From the NCBI GenBank assembly GCA_947626475.1, contig CANQSK010000001.1, positions 22,071 to 86,070 of the forward strand: DNA of 64,000 nt, given 5' to 3'. The notes beneath the pieces are model-generated. The model searched no databases. It saw nothing but the letters and a program-made list of their open reading frames with translations, and was not told the origin of the DNA. This document shows positions 7,751-18,508 of this stretch, piece after piece. Within the stretch, counting starts at the first letter, position 1. Every line of letters starts with the position of its first letter. A program made the position numbers and the translations under genes. This stretch comes from an uncultured Lachnospiraceae bacterium. GTDB taxonomy: Bacteria > Bacillota > Clostridia > Lachnospirales > Lachnospiraceae.

Positions 7751-8623
7751 TTAATTGACATACATTGGGCTGTCTGGGAAAATGTAATAGTTCCCGTTCG
7801 TCCCTGCTGTTAAAAGAATCGAAAAATTGCGCCAAGTCGGTTTTTGTCCAACGCTGCCCGCTCCCATGCGGTAACTCCCCTGTGGCAATCCGAAGATCTG
7901 GTCTGAATTGCCGGTTGTGCCATGTGGTTTGCGTCCCCACGCGAAGCTCTCGTACCCAGTATTGTCGTAAAAAGCGTTCAATTCCATGCCCTGTTCCGGA
8001 AAATTACTGAAAAACGCACTGACCGGACCGTAATAACCAGCCACTGTATTCGAGGCTGTTGAGTTATTGATGCTGATGGTCTGCCCGTTATACTGCATCG
8101 CATAAGTCAATCCAAGTGCGTGCTGCCCGATTACTGTTTTGTCTCCCTGAAGCAGTTCAAAACCATTCGGCCATTCTGTTGCCGCTCTCCAAAGTGTTTC
8201 ATCGAATGCCATCTGCGGCCAGCTTTTGCCGTCCATGATTGCGCCGTTTGTTGCAGTTGCGTTTGTCCCGTTGACTGCTCCGACTTCATGCAGATTGCTG
8301 TTTGTAAGCTGTGTCTGTACCACGCCGTTCTCGGTCCATGTTCCGTCAGTATTTACGGTATATCCGTCAGGCGTAACCGTATTTGCTAACATATAACCGC
8401 TGTTGTCAAAGTAATAGCATTCGGCCTTGCCATCATTATTGCCGTCAATCCAAAGCCATGTGTTGGTCGGATACCATCCGCCAGTTCTTTCCCACCACCA
8501 TCCGGTGTCATTCTGCTTCCACTGCCCTGCTGCAGCCTGCGCTGTTATCACGCCGCAAGTCAGTATCGCTCCTGCCAGGACAGCAGCCACAGCCGTTTTC
8601 TTAAAGATAGCCGTTTTCTTCAT
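7751..8623 (-). CDS. Secreted protein with N-terminal cell-wall/glucan-binding-type repeats and uncharacterised C-terminal domain
   Basis: Signal peptide MKKTAIFKKTAVAAVLAGAILTCGVITAQAAAG, then GQWKQNDTGWWWERTGGWYPTNTWLWIDGNNDGKAECYYFDNSGYMLANT repeats; RBS GGAGGG upstream of ATG 8623. Confidence 0.8.
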   Translation of the reverse strand: MKKTAIFKKTAVAAVLAGAILTCGVITAQAAAGQWKQNDTGWWWERTGGWYPTNTWLWIDGNNDGKAECYYFDNSGYMLANTVTPDGYTVNTDGTWTENGVVQTQLTNSNLHEVGAVNGTNATATNGAIMDGKSWPQMAFDETLWRAATEWPNGFELLQGDKTVIGQHALGLTYAMQYNGQTISINNSTASNTVAGYYGPVSAFFSNFPEQGMELNAFYDNTGYESFAWGRKPHGTTGNSDQIFGLPQGSYRMGAGSVGQKPTWRNFSILLTAGTNGNYYIFPDSPMYVN

Positions 8624-8941
8624 GCCGTTTTCCCTCCTGCTGTTCGATTGATTGATTCGTTTCGCGGCCGTCTGCGGGCGGACGCGGCACTCTGTGGAAA
8701 CGCGTCTCCCCGGCCCTGGCTCCATTATAGAACAAAGCCATGGCGTTTCCCTGCGATACATTGACCTCTTTTTCAAAAAAGAAAGGGACTGCCAATTAAT
8801 ACTGATTTTTCCCCCCATGATGAACAAAGAGGAGACGATCCCGCCAGAATTCAAGTTTTTTTAACCTGGATTCCTTTGCGGGAGGCGTCTCCATTTTTTC
8901 TAACCTCTATTTTAGGGCGCAAAAACCGAGGGTAAGAACTC

Positions 8942-9118
8942 CACCACTGCAATCTGGACGTTGTAAGCCGGTTTTAACTGTCCGTTCAGCATATGGTCTT
9001 CCTTCAGCCGCGTGAACGTGGCTTCCAGATCCGTTTTGGAATAACTGTTGCGGTCTTTTCCCATGATCTCAAAGCGTTCCTTGTACTCCATCAGGCGGCT
9101 GACGCACTCTTCCAAAAT
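8942..9118 (-). pseudogene. IS1182-family transposase fragment
   Basis: [58 protein letters not shown], resembles IS1182 transposase internal segment; no flanking remainder. Confidence 0.75.
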
Positions 9119-10175
9119 CCGTCTCCTGTTCCTCCATATAGCGGACAAGGGCATTTCCAAAGCAGCGTCCTGTCTCAACCGCGCGTGCCTGAGTGAATCG
9201 GTTATCGTCTCTTCCGAAATAGGCCAGCTCCAGGGGAAAAGCCGCTCGGGAAGAAGGGAAGGACAATACGAAAGCCGGAAATCCCGCCACATCCTTTGTA
9301 TTCCAGGTCAGCCCCTGCGGATGGTCGTTCTTGTGAAAGTAGGGGAACGCCGCTTCTGTAATGCTTGCTTCAAACAGTTCTCCCAGGCGATTCAGCCCTT
9401 CCAGCTTTTCAGCGGAATCATGGGCAATAAAGCAGAGATCATTTTCACCCCCAAGATGCCAGGGGGAATGAAAATCAAAGGCAAATATCACCGAATGCGC
9501 GGCCACATATTCCCGAATCGTCTTTGTCTGCGGATAGATCGGCTCCTTATCCAGGTCATAATCTTTGTAATGGTCGTGAGGAATCCTGAATTTTCCCTGG
9601 TCTCCTTCAATCACGCCGTCATAGTCCACAAACGGAACGCATAAAACAGAATATCCGTCGGGAAGCTGTTCTAAAAGCACCTCAAGAACGCCCTCAAGCA
9701 CATAATTCCCGGTAGATTCACAGGCGTGATGGCGTGCCGTAAGGAGAATCTTCTTCTCTCCTCTTCCAAATTCCGCGCAAGGTACCTTTCTTCCCTTTGA
9801 CGACTCGCAGAAAGTCTTAAGCGGCATCTCATGCCTTTCGGCGAACCGCTCAAACCGTTCGGGGTGATACAGCATATGATGGGCAAAATAAACCCGGTCC
9901 TCATCCTGACCAAATGTATAGGTAAAGGAATCGCCTTCCCGCGCGTCCAGCCATTTCCAGTTTTTCAGATCATGACTGACCGCCGGGCCAAAATAGCCCA
10001 GTCTTTTCTCCCCGAATACAAAGGTAACCGTCCGCCCCTGAGCCTGTTCCGCACAAAAAGCCCAGTAAAACCAGTCCTTCCATGTGTCGCGCAGCTCATT
10101 CTCCAGATAGAACCGGTCGCCGTCCTGTTCTCTTACTCTTATATTTCCTCCTGTAAAATCAGAATGGATTTTCAT
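9069..10175 (-). CDS. M14-type zinc carboxypeptidase-like protein, 3' end abutting IS fragment
   Basis: [48 protein letters not shown]-terminal residues overlap the transposase remnant in another frame. Confidence 0.75.
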   Translation of the reverse strand: MKIHSDFTGGNIRVREQDGDRFYLENELRDTWKDWFYWAFCAEQAQGRTVTFVFGEKRLGYFGPAVSHDLKNWKWLDAREGDSFTYTFGQDEDRVYFAHHMLYHPERFERFAERHEMPLKTFCESSKGRKVPCAEFGRGEKKILLTARHHACESTGNYVLEGVLEVLLEQLPDGYSVLCVPFVDYDGVIEGDQGKFRIPHDHYKDYDLDKEPIYPQTKTIREYVAAHSVIFAFDFHSPWHLGGENDLCFIAHDSAEKLEGLNRLGELFEASITEAAFPYFHKNDHPQGLTWNTKDVAGFPAFVLSFPSSRAAFPLELAYFGRDDNRFTQARAVETGRCFGNALVRYMEEQETDFGRVRQPPDGVQGTL

Positions 10176-10203
10176 CTCGTTCCTCTTTTCTTCGTATCCT
10201 CAA

Positions 10204-10983
10204 TCATGACGCACCTATCCCAAAAGCGTCAAACTCCCGGCGCACTCCGGCACAGGCATCAGCAAAAATCCCTACGTCCACTGAATAAGACAGGTACTGC
10301 ACGCCGGCCTCGCTCCACAGCTTCAGCGTCCGCGCGTCATCTGTAAAAGTACCTACCAACAGCCCTTTCCTGTGGGCCGCTTCCACAATCTTCTTCATCT
10401 GACGAATCACCTGCGGATGCATGGTCTGCCCGGGGATTCCAAGACTCTGCGAGAGGTCATACGGACCTATAAACAGCACGTCAATCCCCGGAACCTCCAT
10501 GATCTCATCCAGATTCTCCATCGCTTCCTGTCCTTCCAGCTGAACAATGACCAGCGTCTCATTTGCCTCCGGGAAATAGCGTTCCCGTTCCGTGACCGAA
10601 TAGCGGGCCGCTCTCACAAACCGGCAGACGCCGCGGGAGCCCGTCGGATAAAACTTGGCCTCCCGCACAGCCGCTTCCGCTTCCCCGGCGGTGCCGATCT
10701 GGGGAATCTGGACCCCTCCGGCTCCGATATCCAGGGCCTTTGAAATCTCTTCCGTACATCCGACCCGGACGATGGGAACAGCTCCGGAACACTGCGCAGC
10801 CCGGATATGATTCTGCATCTGCTCAATCCCGGCCGGCCCATGCTCCATATCCAGGATTACAAAATCCATGCCGGAGTATCCGGCTATTTCAACGAAAGCA
10901 GGGTCGCAGGTTTTCATAAAAAGTCCCACCGCCCGGGAATTTTTTATTTTCTCTCTGAATTCTGATATACGCTCTCTATTCAT
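10204..10983 (-). CDS. HpcH/HpaI aldolase family protein
   Basis: VGLFMKTCDPAFVEIAGYSGMDFVILDMEHGP, FIGPYDLSQSLGIPGQ. Confidence 0.93.
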   Translation of the reverse strand: MNRERISEFREKIKNSRAVGLFMKTCDPAFVEIAGYSGMDFVILDMEHGPAGIEQMQNHIRAAQCSGAVPIVRVGCTEEISKALDIGAGGVQIPQIGTAGEAEAAVREAKFYPTGSRGVCRFVRAARYSVTERERYFPEANETLVIVQLEGQEAMENLDEIMEVPGIDVLFIGPYDLSQSLGIPGQTMHPQVIRQMKKIVEAAHRKGLLVGTFTDDARTLKLWSEAGVQYLSYSVDVGIFADACAGVRREFDAFGIGAS

Positions 10984-10998
10984 CGCTGATGCCCTTTC

Positions 10999-11916
10999 CT
11001 ATCCTTTTACCGCGCCTGCGGTGATTCCCTTGATCAGCTGTTTCTGTCCGATAATGAACATAACAAACATGGGAATCAGCGCCGAGGAGGCGGCCGCCAT
11101 CATCAGATGGTACTCAGTTCCCGCCTCGCTGACGAAACTGTTCAGCGCCAGCGGTATCGTCTGCAGGCGCCAGTTAGGCAGAAACACCAGCGGGTTCAGA
11201 TAATCGTTCCAGGTCCAAAGGAATATAATGATCGCCAGAGACGCCATGCTTGATTTTGCCATAGGCACCATGACCTGAAGCCAGGTACGAAATTCACTGG
11301 CCCCGTCCACTCTGGCGGATTCCCGAATCTCATCCGGTATCTGCATAAAACACTGACGCATTAGAAAGGTGCCGGTGATGGAAAATATGCCCGGAAGAAT
11401 CAGCGTTTTATGGCTTCCCACCAGTTTCAGCGCGTCAAAGATCACGAATTTCGGGATAATGGTAATCTGGGACGGAATCATCATGGTGGCGAGGTAAAGC
11501 AGGAAGAGTACGTTTCTGCCCCGGAATTTTATTTTGGCAAAGGCGTATCCCGTCATGGTGCTGGTCAGTACCGCCCCTGCTACACAGGTAAGAGTTACTT
11601 TCAGCGAGTTAAAATATGCCAGGGCAAAATGATAGTTCCGTCTCGCCTTTCCTCCGATATTCCAGACCTCTACATAATTGTCCGGATAAAAGTAATCAGG
11701 AATCCAGTCGATCGGCAGCTTGGTCACATCCAGGGCCTTCTTCATGGAGGCGGACAGCATCCACAGAATTGGTACCGTCATGGTCAAGGCAATGGCCCCG
11801 ATGAGAACCGTGAACACAATCTTCGCTTTATAATCCCGTCCAAACCTGCGTTTCAGCGCAGTATCGAACCCGGTTCTTTTTGTTCTATTCATTTCAGACC
11901 TCCCGTCAATATCCAA
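10999..11916 (-). CDS. Carbohydrate ABC transporter permease (MalG-type)
   Basis: EFRTWLQVMVPMAKSSMASLAIIIFLWTWNDYLNPLVF EAA-loop. Confidence 0.95.
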   Translation of the reverse strand: MDIDGRSEMNRTKRTGFDTALKRRFGRDYKAKIVFTVLIGAIALTMTVPILWMLSASMKKALDVTKLPIDWIPDYFYPDNYVEVWNIGGKARRNYHFALAYFNSLKVTLTCVAGAVLTSTMTGYAFAKIKFRGRNVLFLLYLATMMIPSQITIIPKFVIFDALKLVGSHKTLILPGIFSITGTFLMRQCFMQIPDEIRESARVDGASEFRTWLQVMVPMAKSSMASLAIIIFLWTWNDYLNPLVFLPNWRLQTIPLALNSFVSEAGTEYHLMMAAASSALIPMFVMFIIGQKQLIKGITAGAVKG

Positions 11917-12808
11917 CCCAGCGCTTCTGGCCGTTCCACTGAATCAGCGTCACAAGGAAGATCATGAGGAACAGGATCCACGCCATGGCGGAAGCATAAC
12001 CCATTTTGTAGTATCCGAAGGCGGAACGGTAGATATAAGATACCATCACGGACGTCGAGTTTCCCGGACCGCCTCCCGTCATTACCTGGATTGTCGTAAA
12101 TACCTGAAAGGATGAAATGATATTGGTAATCAGCAGATAAAAGGTGGTCGGTGATAAAAACGGAACGGTCAGCTTAAAAAATTTGTCGAGCTCCGATGCT
12201 CCGTCAATATCCGCCGCCTCGTAAAGCTCCGTCGGAAGCCCCTGAATAGCGGAGGTATAGATCATCATCGCGAATCCCACCGTCGACCAGATCGTCACCA
12301 GGATAACCGCCGGCAGCGCCCAATGATAATCCGCCAGCCATTTTGGCGGGTTCTCCACCCCAATCCACTTGACCAGCTGCGTCACCGGGCCAAAAGAGGA
12401 ATACATCATGACCCAGACGATCGCGACAGCCACCGTGCTGGAAAAATAAGGCATCAGCATGGCAAGCCGCATGGGCAGCTTGCCGATGCAGTATTTGTCA
12501 ATGAGTACGCTGAGAATCAGCGCCAGCAGGATTGTAACAGGAACGACTGACGCTGTGTACAGCAGCGTATTTTTCAGGGATGCCAGAAACCATTCATCGG
12601 TCCACATGTCAATGTAATTCTTCAGGCCCACAAAATTCCAGTTTCCGAATCCTCTCGTGTATTCCCAGTCCGTAAAGCTGAAGACAAGCGAACACAGAAT
12701 CGGAATGATCGTAAAAGTGAGGCATCCGGCGAAATTGGGCAGCAGGAACGCGTAACCGGTAATGTCCGTCCGAAGCTGGCGCGAAAGCCGAAATCTTCGA
12801 TTCTTCAT
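11906..12808 (-). CDS. Sugar ABC transporter permease (MalF-type)
   Basis: LYEAADIDGASELDKFFKLTVPFLSPTTFYLLITNIISSFQVF. Confidence 0.95.
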   Translation of the reverse strand: MKNRRFRLSRQLRTDITGYAFLLPNFAGCLTFTIIPILCSLVFSFTDWEYTRGFGNWNFVGLKNYIDMWTDEWFLASLKNTLLYTASVVPVTILLALILSVLIDKYCIGKLPMRLAMLMPYFSSTVAVAIVWVMMYSSFGPVTQLVKWIGVENPPKWLADYHWALPAVILVTIWSTVGFAMMIYTSAIQGLPTELYEAADIDGASELDKFFKLTVPFLSPTTFYLLITNIISSFQVFTTIQVMTGGGPGNSTSVMVSYIYRSAFGYYKMGYASAMAWILFLMIFLVTLIQWNGQKRWVGY

Positions 12809-12819
12809 CTTCCGCCCCC

Positions 12820-14232
12820 TTATTCCTTCGCAAGAATCTCGTCTCCGCGTTTCTTGGCGCTTGCCAGTCCTTCCTCTACTGTTTTATTTCCTGTCCAGAC
12901 CGCTTCCATCTCTTCCTGGAAGACATCTGTGATCTGAGGCGTTTTTTCCAAAATCGTGGAAACCGCGTAGTTGCCGGAAGGATCGATCAGCGCGCTTGCG
13001 GCTGATTGCTCATCGAACAGTCCGTCGCTGCCTAACACTCTGGCCGCGATCTCTTCATTGTCGTACGTGTTGGAAGCCGGAATCCGTCCGATATCAGCCA
13101 TATAGAGAGCGCCCTCATTCATATAGAACTTCATGAACTCCCAGGCTTCGTCGATATGCTCAGAGCGCGGATTGATACTCAGAAGATCCTGATAACCCCC
13201 GCGGATATAGGTATTGTGTTCCTCATCTACCGCCGGGAAAGGCGCGAACGCCGTGACAAAATCATGAGGATAGGTCTGCGTATCCTTGATGCTCTGAAAC
13301 ACCCAGCTTCCATTGCACATGGCCGCCCTGCCGGTCAGGAACATACTCTCCTGAGTCAGCTTCTCCGTTACTGTGTCCGCGTGAGTGGGCGTGTAACCCT
13401 CCTGCATCGTCGTATTGATCAGCTCGATGGTTTTCTGCCATATGGGATCGTCGAAATTCGTTTCCGTTCCTCCCTCTTTATAGTAATAATCTCCTCCGAA
13501 GGCTTTGGCAGACATGTAATGGGCATAGGCGCTCTTGTCTCCGCCATTGGTGTTCCAGAACATACCGTAGACCTTGTCCTCTCCCTCTCCATGGGTCAGT
13601 TTTTTACAAACCTCCAGGAATTCGTCGTAGGTCCAGCTTTCAGGAATCTCAATTCCCGCCGCGTCGAACATATCCTTATTGAGAACCATGCAGAACTTGC
13701 TCAGGCTCACGGGAAGGCAGTAGGCTTTGCCGTCCTTGCGGAAATACTCCATCATATCGCCGGCATAAGATTCGATGTCAAATCCATCTCTCTGGCACAA
13801 ATCGGTCAGATCCAGAGCCAGATTTCCTTCCGCCCTCTTAAACAGGGTGGAAGATGAATAAGAGACGTAAACGTCAATCTCATCGCCGCCCAGCAGATTG
13901 GCCTCCAGCTTCAGGTTGCCGTTGGAGTCATTGACAAACGATTCCGCCTCAACCTTATAGCCCTTATCCTTGTACTTCTCTTCAAACGCATCGATAAGTC
14001 TCTGCTGAGCCTCCTGGGAAGATGCGTCGGAAAGACCGGACCAGAAATGAATCGTTACCTCCTCAGGCGGATTTTCTTCCGCTGCCGCCGTTTTTGCGGT
14101 ACCCCCCGCGTCAGAGCTTTCTTTCACCGCGGAAGAACTTCCGTCCCCTGACGCGGAAGAACCGCCGCATCCTGTCAACATGGCCCCAGCCAATAGAACA
14201 GAAATCAAACTACACACCATACGTTTTTTCAT
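12820..14232 (-). CDS. Extracellular solute-binding protein (lipoprotein)
   Basis: Lipobox LLAGAMLTGCGGSS; family 1 SBP sequence. Confidence 0.95.
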   Translation of the reverse strand: MKKRMVCSLISVLLAGAMLTGCGGSSASGDGSSSAVKESSDAGGTAKTAAAEENPPEEVTIHFWSGLSDASSQEAQQRLIDAFEEKYKDKGYKVEAESFVNDSNGNLKLEANLLGGDEIDVYVSYSSSTLFKRAEGNLALDLTDLCQRDGFDIESYAGDMMEYFRKDGKAYCLPVSLSKFCMVLNKDMFDAAGIEIPESWTYDEFLEVCKKLTHGEGEDKVYGMFWNTNGGDKSAYAHYMSAKAFGGDYYYKEGGTETNFDDPIWQKTIELINTTMQEGYTPTHADTVTEKLTQESMFLTGRAAMCNGSWVFQSIKDTQTYPHDFVTAFAPFPAVDEEHNTYIRGGYQDLLSINPRSEHIDEAWEFMKFYMNEGALYMADIGRIPASNTYDNEEIAARVLGSDGLFDEQSAASALIDPSGNYAVSTILEKTPQITDVFQEEMEAVWTGNKTVEEGLASAKKRGDEILAKE

Positions 14233-14354
14233 ACTTTTTCTCCTTTTTGATGAACTCGTCTGTTTGTTACAATTTAATTGTAGTTTTTTCTGTCAAAAAA
14301 TGCCATAAAATTATCTGTCAACATTCTTTATTATCTAACGATACCCGAAGAAGA

Positions 14355-15641
14355 TTATCTTTTGGATTCTGCTTTTTTATCAATATTCAGCTGCCGTTTC
14401 TCAAACCGGAATCTGGACCGGTACTCGCTGGGGGATTCCTTGCATATCTTTGAGAACACCACGCTGAAATAATTGGGATTTTCAATCCCAACCTCCTGAG
14501 CAACCATCCACACCGGAAGATCGGTCTTTTCCAGCAGTTCCCTGGCTTTACGGATTCTCTGCCGGGTCACATACTCGATAAAGCTCAGGCCGGTTTCCTC
14601 TTTAAATACGTGGGCGAAATAGCTTTCGCTCATATTGCAGTAATCCGCCGCGTCGCGAATCATAAAATTCCGTGAGAGATTCTCGCTGATAAACTGTTTC
14701 AGCATCATGATCTCGCTGCGAACCTCCCCCTGATACACGCACAGGCCCTCTGTCTGACCTGCATTTAAGGAAAAAGCTTTTTCACAGCAGAAAACCGCGT
14801 CCGCGAATTTACGGATCCCCTGAAACACAGGAGACAAAGCTCCCCTGATCCGGATATTGGCATAGCGGACGCCATACTCGCACAGGGCAGGAAACCGTTC
14901 CTCTATTTTTAGCCGGAGAGCGCTGTAACCGTCGCTGTCTCCGGGGTTGATCACCGATATCAGACACTGATCCGAATAACCGCAAACCTCCAGCTTTAAC
15001 TCTTCCCCCAGCACATTCTGCACCATATTTCCGACAGCGTCCTCCAGGAGTTTATCGTTTTTCTTCTTTTCCGCCCCGCCGGCGCAGGAATCGTACCGCA
15101 GCATCAGCACACAGTAAGACTCCCTGAAATTTACCGGGAGTCCGAACTCGGCAAAGGTTCTCTCCAGACGTTCAAAATCCTTGTAATCCCGCTCCGCGGC
15201 CAGACGCATCAGAAGCCGTTTCACGTCGGAAATATTTTTTCGCGCGAATCGTTCCTCTTCCGCCCTGCCGGTCTCATAGTCCAGCTCATCCAGGATTGCC
15301 AGAAGTTCCTCCGGATTCAGCTTCAGTTTGAACACGTAGTCCACAGCTCCCAGTTTCATGGCCCGTTTTACATTCTCGGCATCGTCAAACACGCTGAGAA
15401 CAATGAATTTGACAGCCGGGAATGTCTTTTTGCATGTGGCAATCAGGTCAAATCCGTCCATTCCATCCATTTTCAGGTCGGTCAGAACCACATCCGGCTC
15501 CAGCTGGCTGATCTTTTCCAAGGCTTCCTTCCCGTCAGCCGCTTCCCCCACAATCTGATATCCGTAGGATTCCCAGTCTATCAGGGCTTTGATCCCGATC
15601 CGAACCAGGAACTCATCATCCACAACCAGTATTTTCCGCAT
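14355..15641 (-). CDS. Response regulator with AraC-type HTH
   Basis: ILVVDDEFLVRIGIKALIDW receiver; C-terminal AraC HTH. Confidence 0.95.
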   Translation of the reverse strand: MRKILVVDDEFLVRIGIKALIDWESYGYQIVGEAADGKEALEKISQLEPDVVLTDLKMDGMDGFDLIATCKKTFPAVKFIVLSVFDDAENVKRAMKLGAVDYVFKLKLNPEELLAILDELDYETGRAEEERFARKNISDVKRLLMRLAAERDYKDFERLERTFAEFGLPVNFRESYCVLMLRYDSCAGGAEKKKNDKLLEDAVGNMVQNVLGEELKLEVCGYSDQCLISVINPGDSDGYSALRLKIEERFPALCEYGVRYANIRIRGALSPVFQGIRKFADAVFCCEKAFSLNAGQTEGLCVYQGEVRSEIMMLKQFISENLSRNFMIRDAADYCNMSESYFAHVFKEETGLSFIEYVTRQRIRKARELLEKTDLPVWMVAQEVGIENPNYFSVVFSKICKESPSEYRSRFRFEKRQLNIDKKAESKR

Positions 15642-17451
15642 CTGTCTCCCTCCGTCCGTCCTGCCGTATGACCGGCAGCGTATACTCTATAATTGCCCCT
15701 CCCGTTTCGCTGTTGTAAGCCCGAAGGCCAAAGGCTTCTCCATATTCGCTCTGAATCCGTCCGTTTACGTTGCCAAGCCCGATTCCGGTAATCTTCTTTT
15801 CCCCTTTCCCTTCGGCGGCATTGGCGTTTTGGAGCCAGTCACTGGAAAAACCGATACCGTTGTCTTCCACATACAGCTTGAGCACTCCGTTTCGCGTTCC
15901 TCCATGAAGCAGGATCACTCCCTCCTTCCGTACATTTTTGAACCCGTGCAGAACAGAATTCTCAATGACCGGCTGCAGAATAAAACGGATAATTCGAAGC
16001 TTCAGCACATCCTCCTCCAGCTCCGGCTGGAAGCGGAGCCGGTTCCCGTATCGGAAATTATTAATAAAAATATAAGCTTCCACGCTTTCAATCTCTTCCT
16101 GAATGCTTACCATCTCCCCGTCCCGGTTCATGCTGTACCGCAGTATGGTCGCCAGCGCATCAATACATTCCACAATATTTCCCGCGTTTTCAATAATCGC
16201 CATCCACCTCAGAGAATTAAGCACATTAAATAAAAAGTGGGGATTAACCTGTGCTCTCAGAGCTTCGTAGCGGTACCGTTCCCTCTCCTTCACCTCAGTC
16301 CTCTGTTTTCGGAATAATTCGCTGATCGTTATGGACATACTCCTAAAAGACCTGTTGATATCGCCGATCTCATCCTGCCGTTCAAAATCCAGTCCTTCAA
16401 TCGTCTCCTCCTGCTGATAGTTCAGCATCTTTTCCGATAAAAGCTGAAGGGGACGGGTTATCACCTTTGTCCACACAGCAACGCTAAGACACAGGAGCAG
16501 CATAAACGCCGCGACGATAAAGCCGGTCTGTTGAGACAGGATATGAATACTCCTGGCAAACGCGTCGCAGGAAGCAAGGCACATAATATGAAGTCTTTCG
16601 CCCTGGTAGGTAAACTGCTTACCCAGGGTAAAACTGGTCAGAAGATACTCATGGTCCGCCCTCGACACCATCATCCCTTCCGGATGCTCTTCCGCGGATA
16701 CAGCGAACTGATGTATCTGTTCTTCCTCAAACCTGCGACTGTGATCCAGGTTTAACACCACCTGGCCGGATTCCGTACAGATATAGATAATGTCCTCCGG
16801 GGTCAGGCAGGCCTGTTTCAGCGAATTTCCCCAGACGCTTTCCGGTATACTGACGATGATCGTGCCCACACGTCCGCCGGTTCTGTTCAGAACAGACTGG
16901 ACTACGGATATATAACGGATACTTTTGTTCTCCTCCACAATATAGGACGGTTCAAAGAAATTCCATACGACATATCCGTTTTGCTGGATGCCTTCCCGCA
17001 CCCAGTCCAGATCGTTTAAGAAACTGTAATCATGAAAATTCGTACTCCAGTTGCTGTACACCTTACCATAATTATCGACGCAGGCAATCCGGAATCCGGA
17101 AATACTGTAAAGGTTGTTAAACTCGATATCCGAAATAATCCGGTCAAAACAGCTCTGCTTCGTATATCCGGACACTTCCGGATCGTTAAGATACCCGCAA
17201 AATTCGTCGTTATTGCCGATAATGCGTACAATATTCGTCATATGCTGGAGCGTGGTATAAAAATCCTCTTCATTATTCTGAAGCTGTCGGACCACGCTGC
17301 GTCTTAATTCATCCCGGACATAATTGCGGTACCTGCCGGTAACGTACAGCATCAAGACCGCCACAGGCAGCAGCACCATTGACAGACATAACGCGACAAA
17401 TTTGACGGAGACGCTGTTTATCCTGAACCTTACTTTTCCCATCAATCTCAC
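15616..17451 (-). CDS. YesM-type sensor histidine kinase
   Basis: HAMP, ALRAQVNPHFLFNVLNSLRWMA, GIGLGNVNGRI. Confidence 0.95.
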   Translation of the reverse strand: MRLMGKVRFRINSVSVKFVALCLSMVLLPVAVLMLYVTGRYRNYVRDELRRSVVRQLQNNEEDFYTTLQHMTNIVRIIGNNDEFCGYLNDPEVSGYTKQSCFDRIISDIEFNNLYSISGFRIACVDNYGKVYSNWSTNFHDYSFLNDLDWVREGIQQNGYVVWNFFEPSYIVEENKSIRYISVVQSVLNRTGGRVGTIIVSIPESVWGNSLKQACLTPEDIIYICTESGQVVLNLDHSRRFEEEQIHQFAVSAEEHPEGMMVSRADHEYLLTSFTLGKQFTYQGERLHIMCLASCDAFARSIHILSQQTGFIVAAFMLLLCLSVAVWTKVITRPLQLLSEKMLNYQQEETIEGLDFERQDEIGDINRSFRSMSITISELFRKQRTEVKERERYRYEALRAQVNPHFLFNVLNSLRWMAIIENAGNIVECIDALATILRYSMNRDGEMVSIQEEIESVEAYIFINNFRYGNRLRFQPELEEDVLKLRIIRFILQPVIENSVLHGFKNVRKEGVILLHGGTRNGVLKLYVEDNGIGFSSDWLQNANAAEGKGEKKITGIGLGNVNGRIQSEYGEAFGLRAYNSETGGAIIEYTLPVIRQDGRRETDAENTGCG

Positions 17452-18359
17452 GATTTCCTCCTTATCCCGGCCTCTTCACGGCTGATTTGCCGGTATGCTT
17501 TCGGCGAACATCCGAACCTGGTCTTAAACGCTTCGGAAAAATACCCCGGATTGCAGTATCCCAGCAGATCTGAAATCTGGGTGATATCCAGTTCCGTTTT
17601 TCTGAGAAGCTTTTCCGCCCTCTCCATTCGGATTCGGCCGATATACTGGGGGACGCTCATCCCGGTCTGCTTTTTAAACAGATGACTGAGGGCAGAAACA
17701 CTGCAGTGGCAATATCCGGCGATATCCTCCACTGTAATTTTCCGGGCACAGTTTTTTCTGATATAAACAATCGCCATGCTCAGTCTGTCGTACTCGCGAA
17801 AGGCGCTGCCTGCTGTATCTTCCAGCTCCTTTCGTTCCATATACAGCAGCTGGAACATCCTTGCGAGAGGCGCCATCCTTGCGCGCAGCGTCTCCGGATC
17901 CTCCTCCGGCCTGGCCGTCTCCAGATAGAGCCGTTTCAGTTTCTGCCGGCCAAACCCGTAGGTCTCCGCGAAATGGGCCATCTTTTGCAATGCCGGTTCC
18001 CTCTGAATCCCGTGACCTCCAGAACTGACATAACCCAGCACGGAGCGGTCGCTTCCGTAAATCGGAAACACATACTCTCCGATTCCCGCGTAGCAGGTTC
18101 CGGAAAATTCCCCGTTCCCGCAGGCCTCAAATACCTTTTTCTGATGTGCGATGCAGCGGTCCCAGACTTGGGCGCTGGACTTAACATATAGGCAAAAAGG
18201 GCACCTGCTGATATTGTAAGGCGCGAGTTTGAACATATAATCGTTCATCGGAATCCTTCGATTGTGAAAAGAAACATAGTCGCCGTGCTGCGTTTCAAGA
18301 TAATCAAAATAAGCGGCTATCTCGTCGATTAACGTATTCATCATGTGATCCTCTTGCAT
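17448..18359 (-). CDS. AraC-family regulator with PocR-type sensor domain
   Basis: CPFCLYVKSSAQVWDRCIAHQKKVFEACGNGEFSGTCYAGIGEYVFPI plus AraC HTH. Confidence 0.9.
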   Translation of the reverse strand: MQEDHMMNTLIDEIAAYFDYLETQHGDYVSFHNRRIPMNDYMFKLAPYNISRCPFCLYVKSSAQVWDRCIAHQKKVFEACGNGEFSGTCYAGIGEYVFPIYGSDRSVLGYVSSGGHGIQREPALQKMAHFAETYGFGRQKLKRLYLETARPEEDPETLRARMAPLARMFQLLYMERKELEDTAGSAFREYDRLSMAIVYIRKNCARKITVEDIAGYCHCSVSALSHLFKKQTGMSVPQYIGRIRMERAEKLLRKTELDITQISDLLGYCNPGYFSEAFKTRFGCSPKAYRQISREEAGIRRKS

Positions 18360-18508
18360 GAAAACATAAGTTTCCGGCCTGATGTTATGTAGCGACTTGC
18401 CTGTAATTATTGTATCATGAATAAAACAGATAAGAAATCTAAATATTTAGTTAAACCTTCAATATTCTGCTATTTATCTGTTAATTTACGAACACAGGAG
18501 GAATCAAC

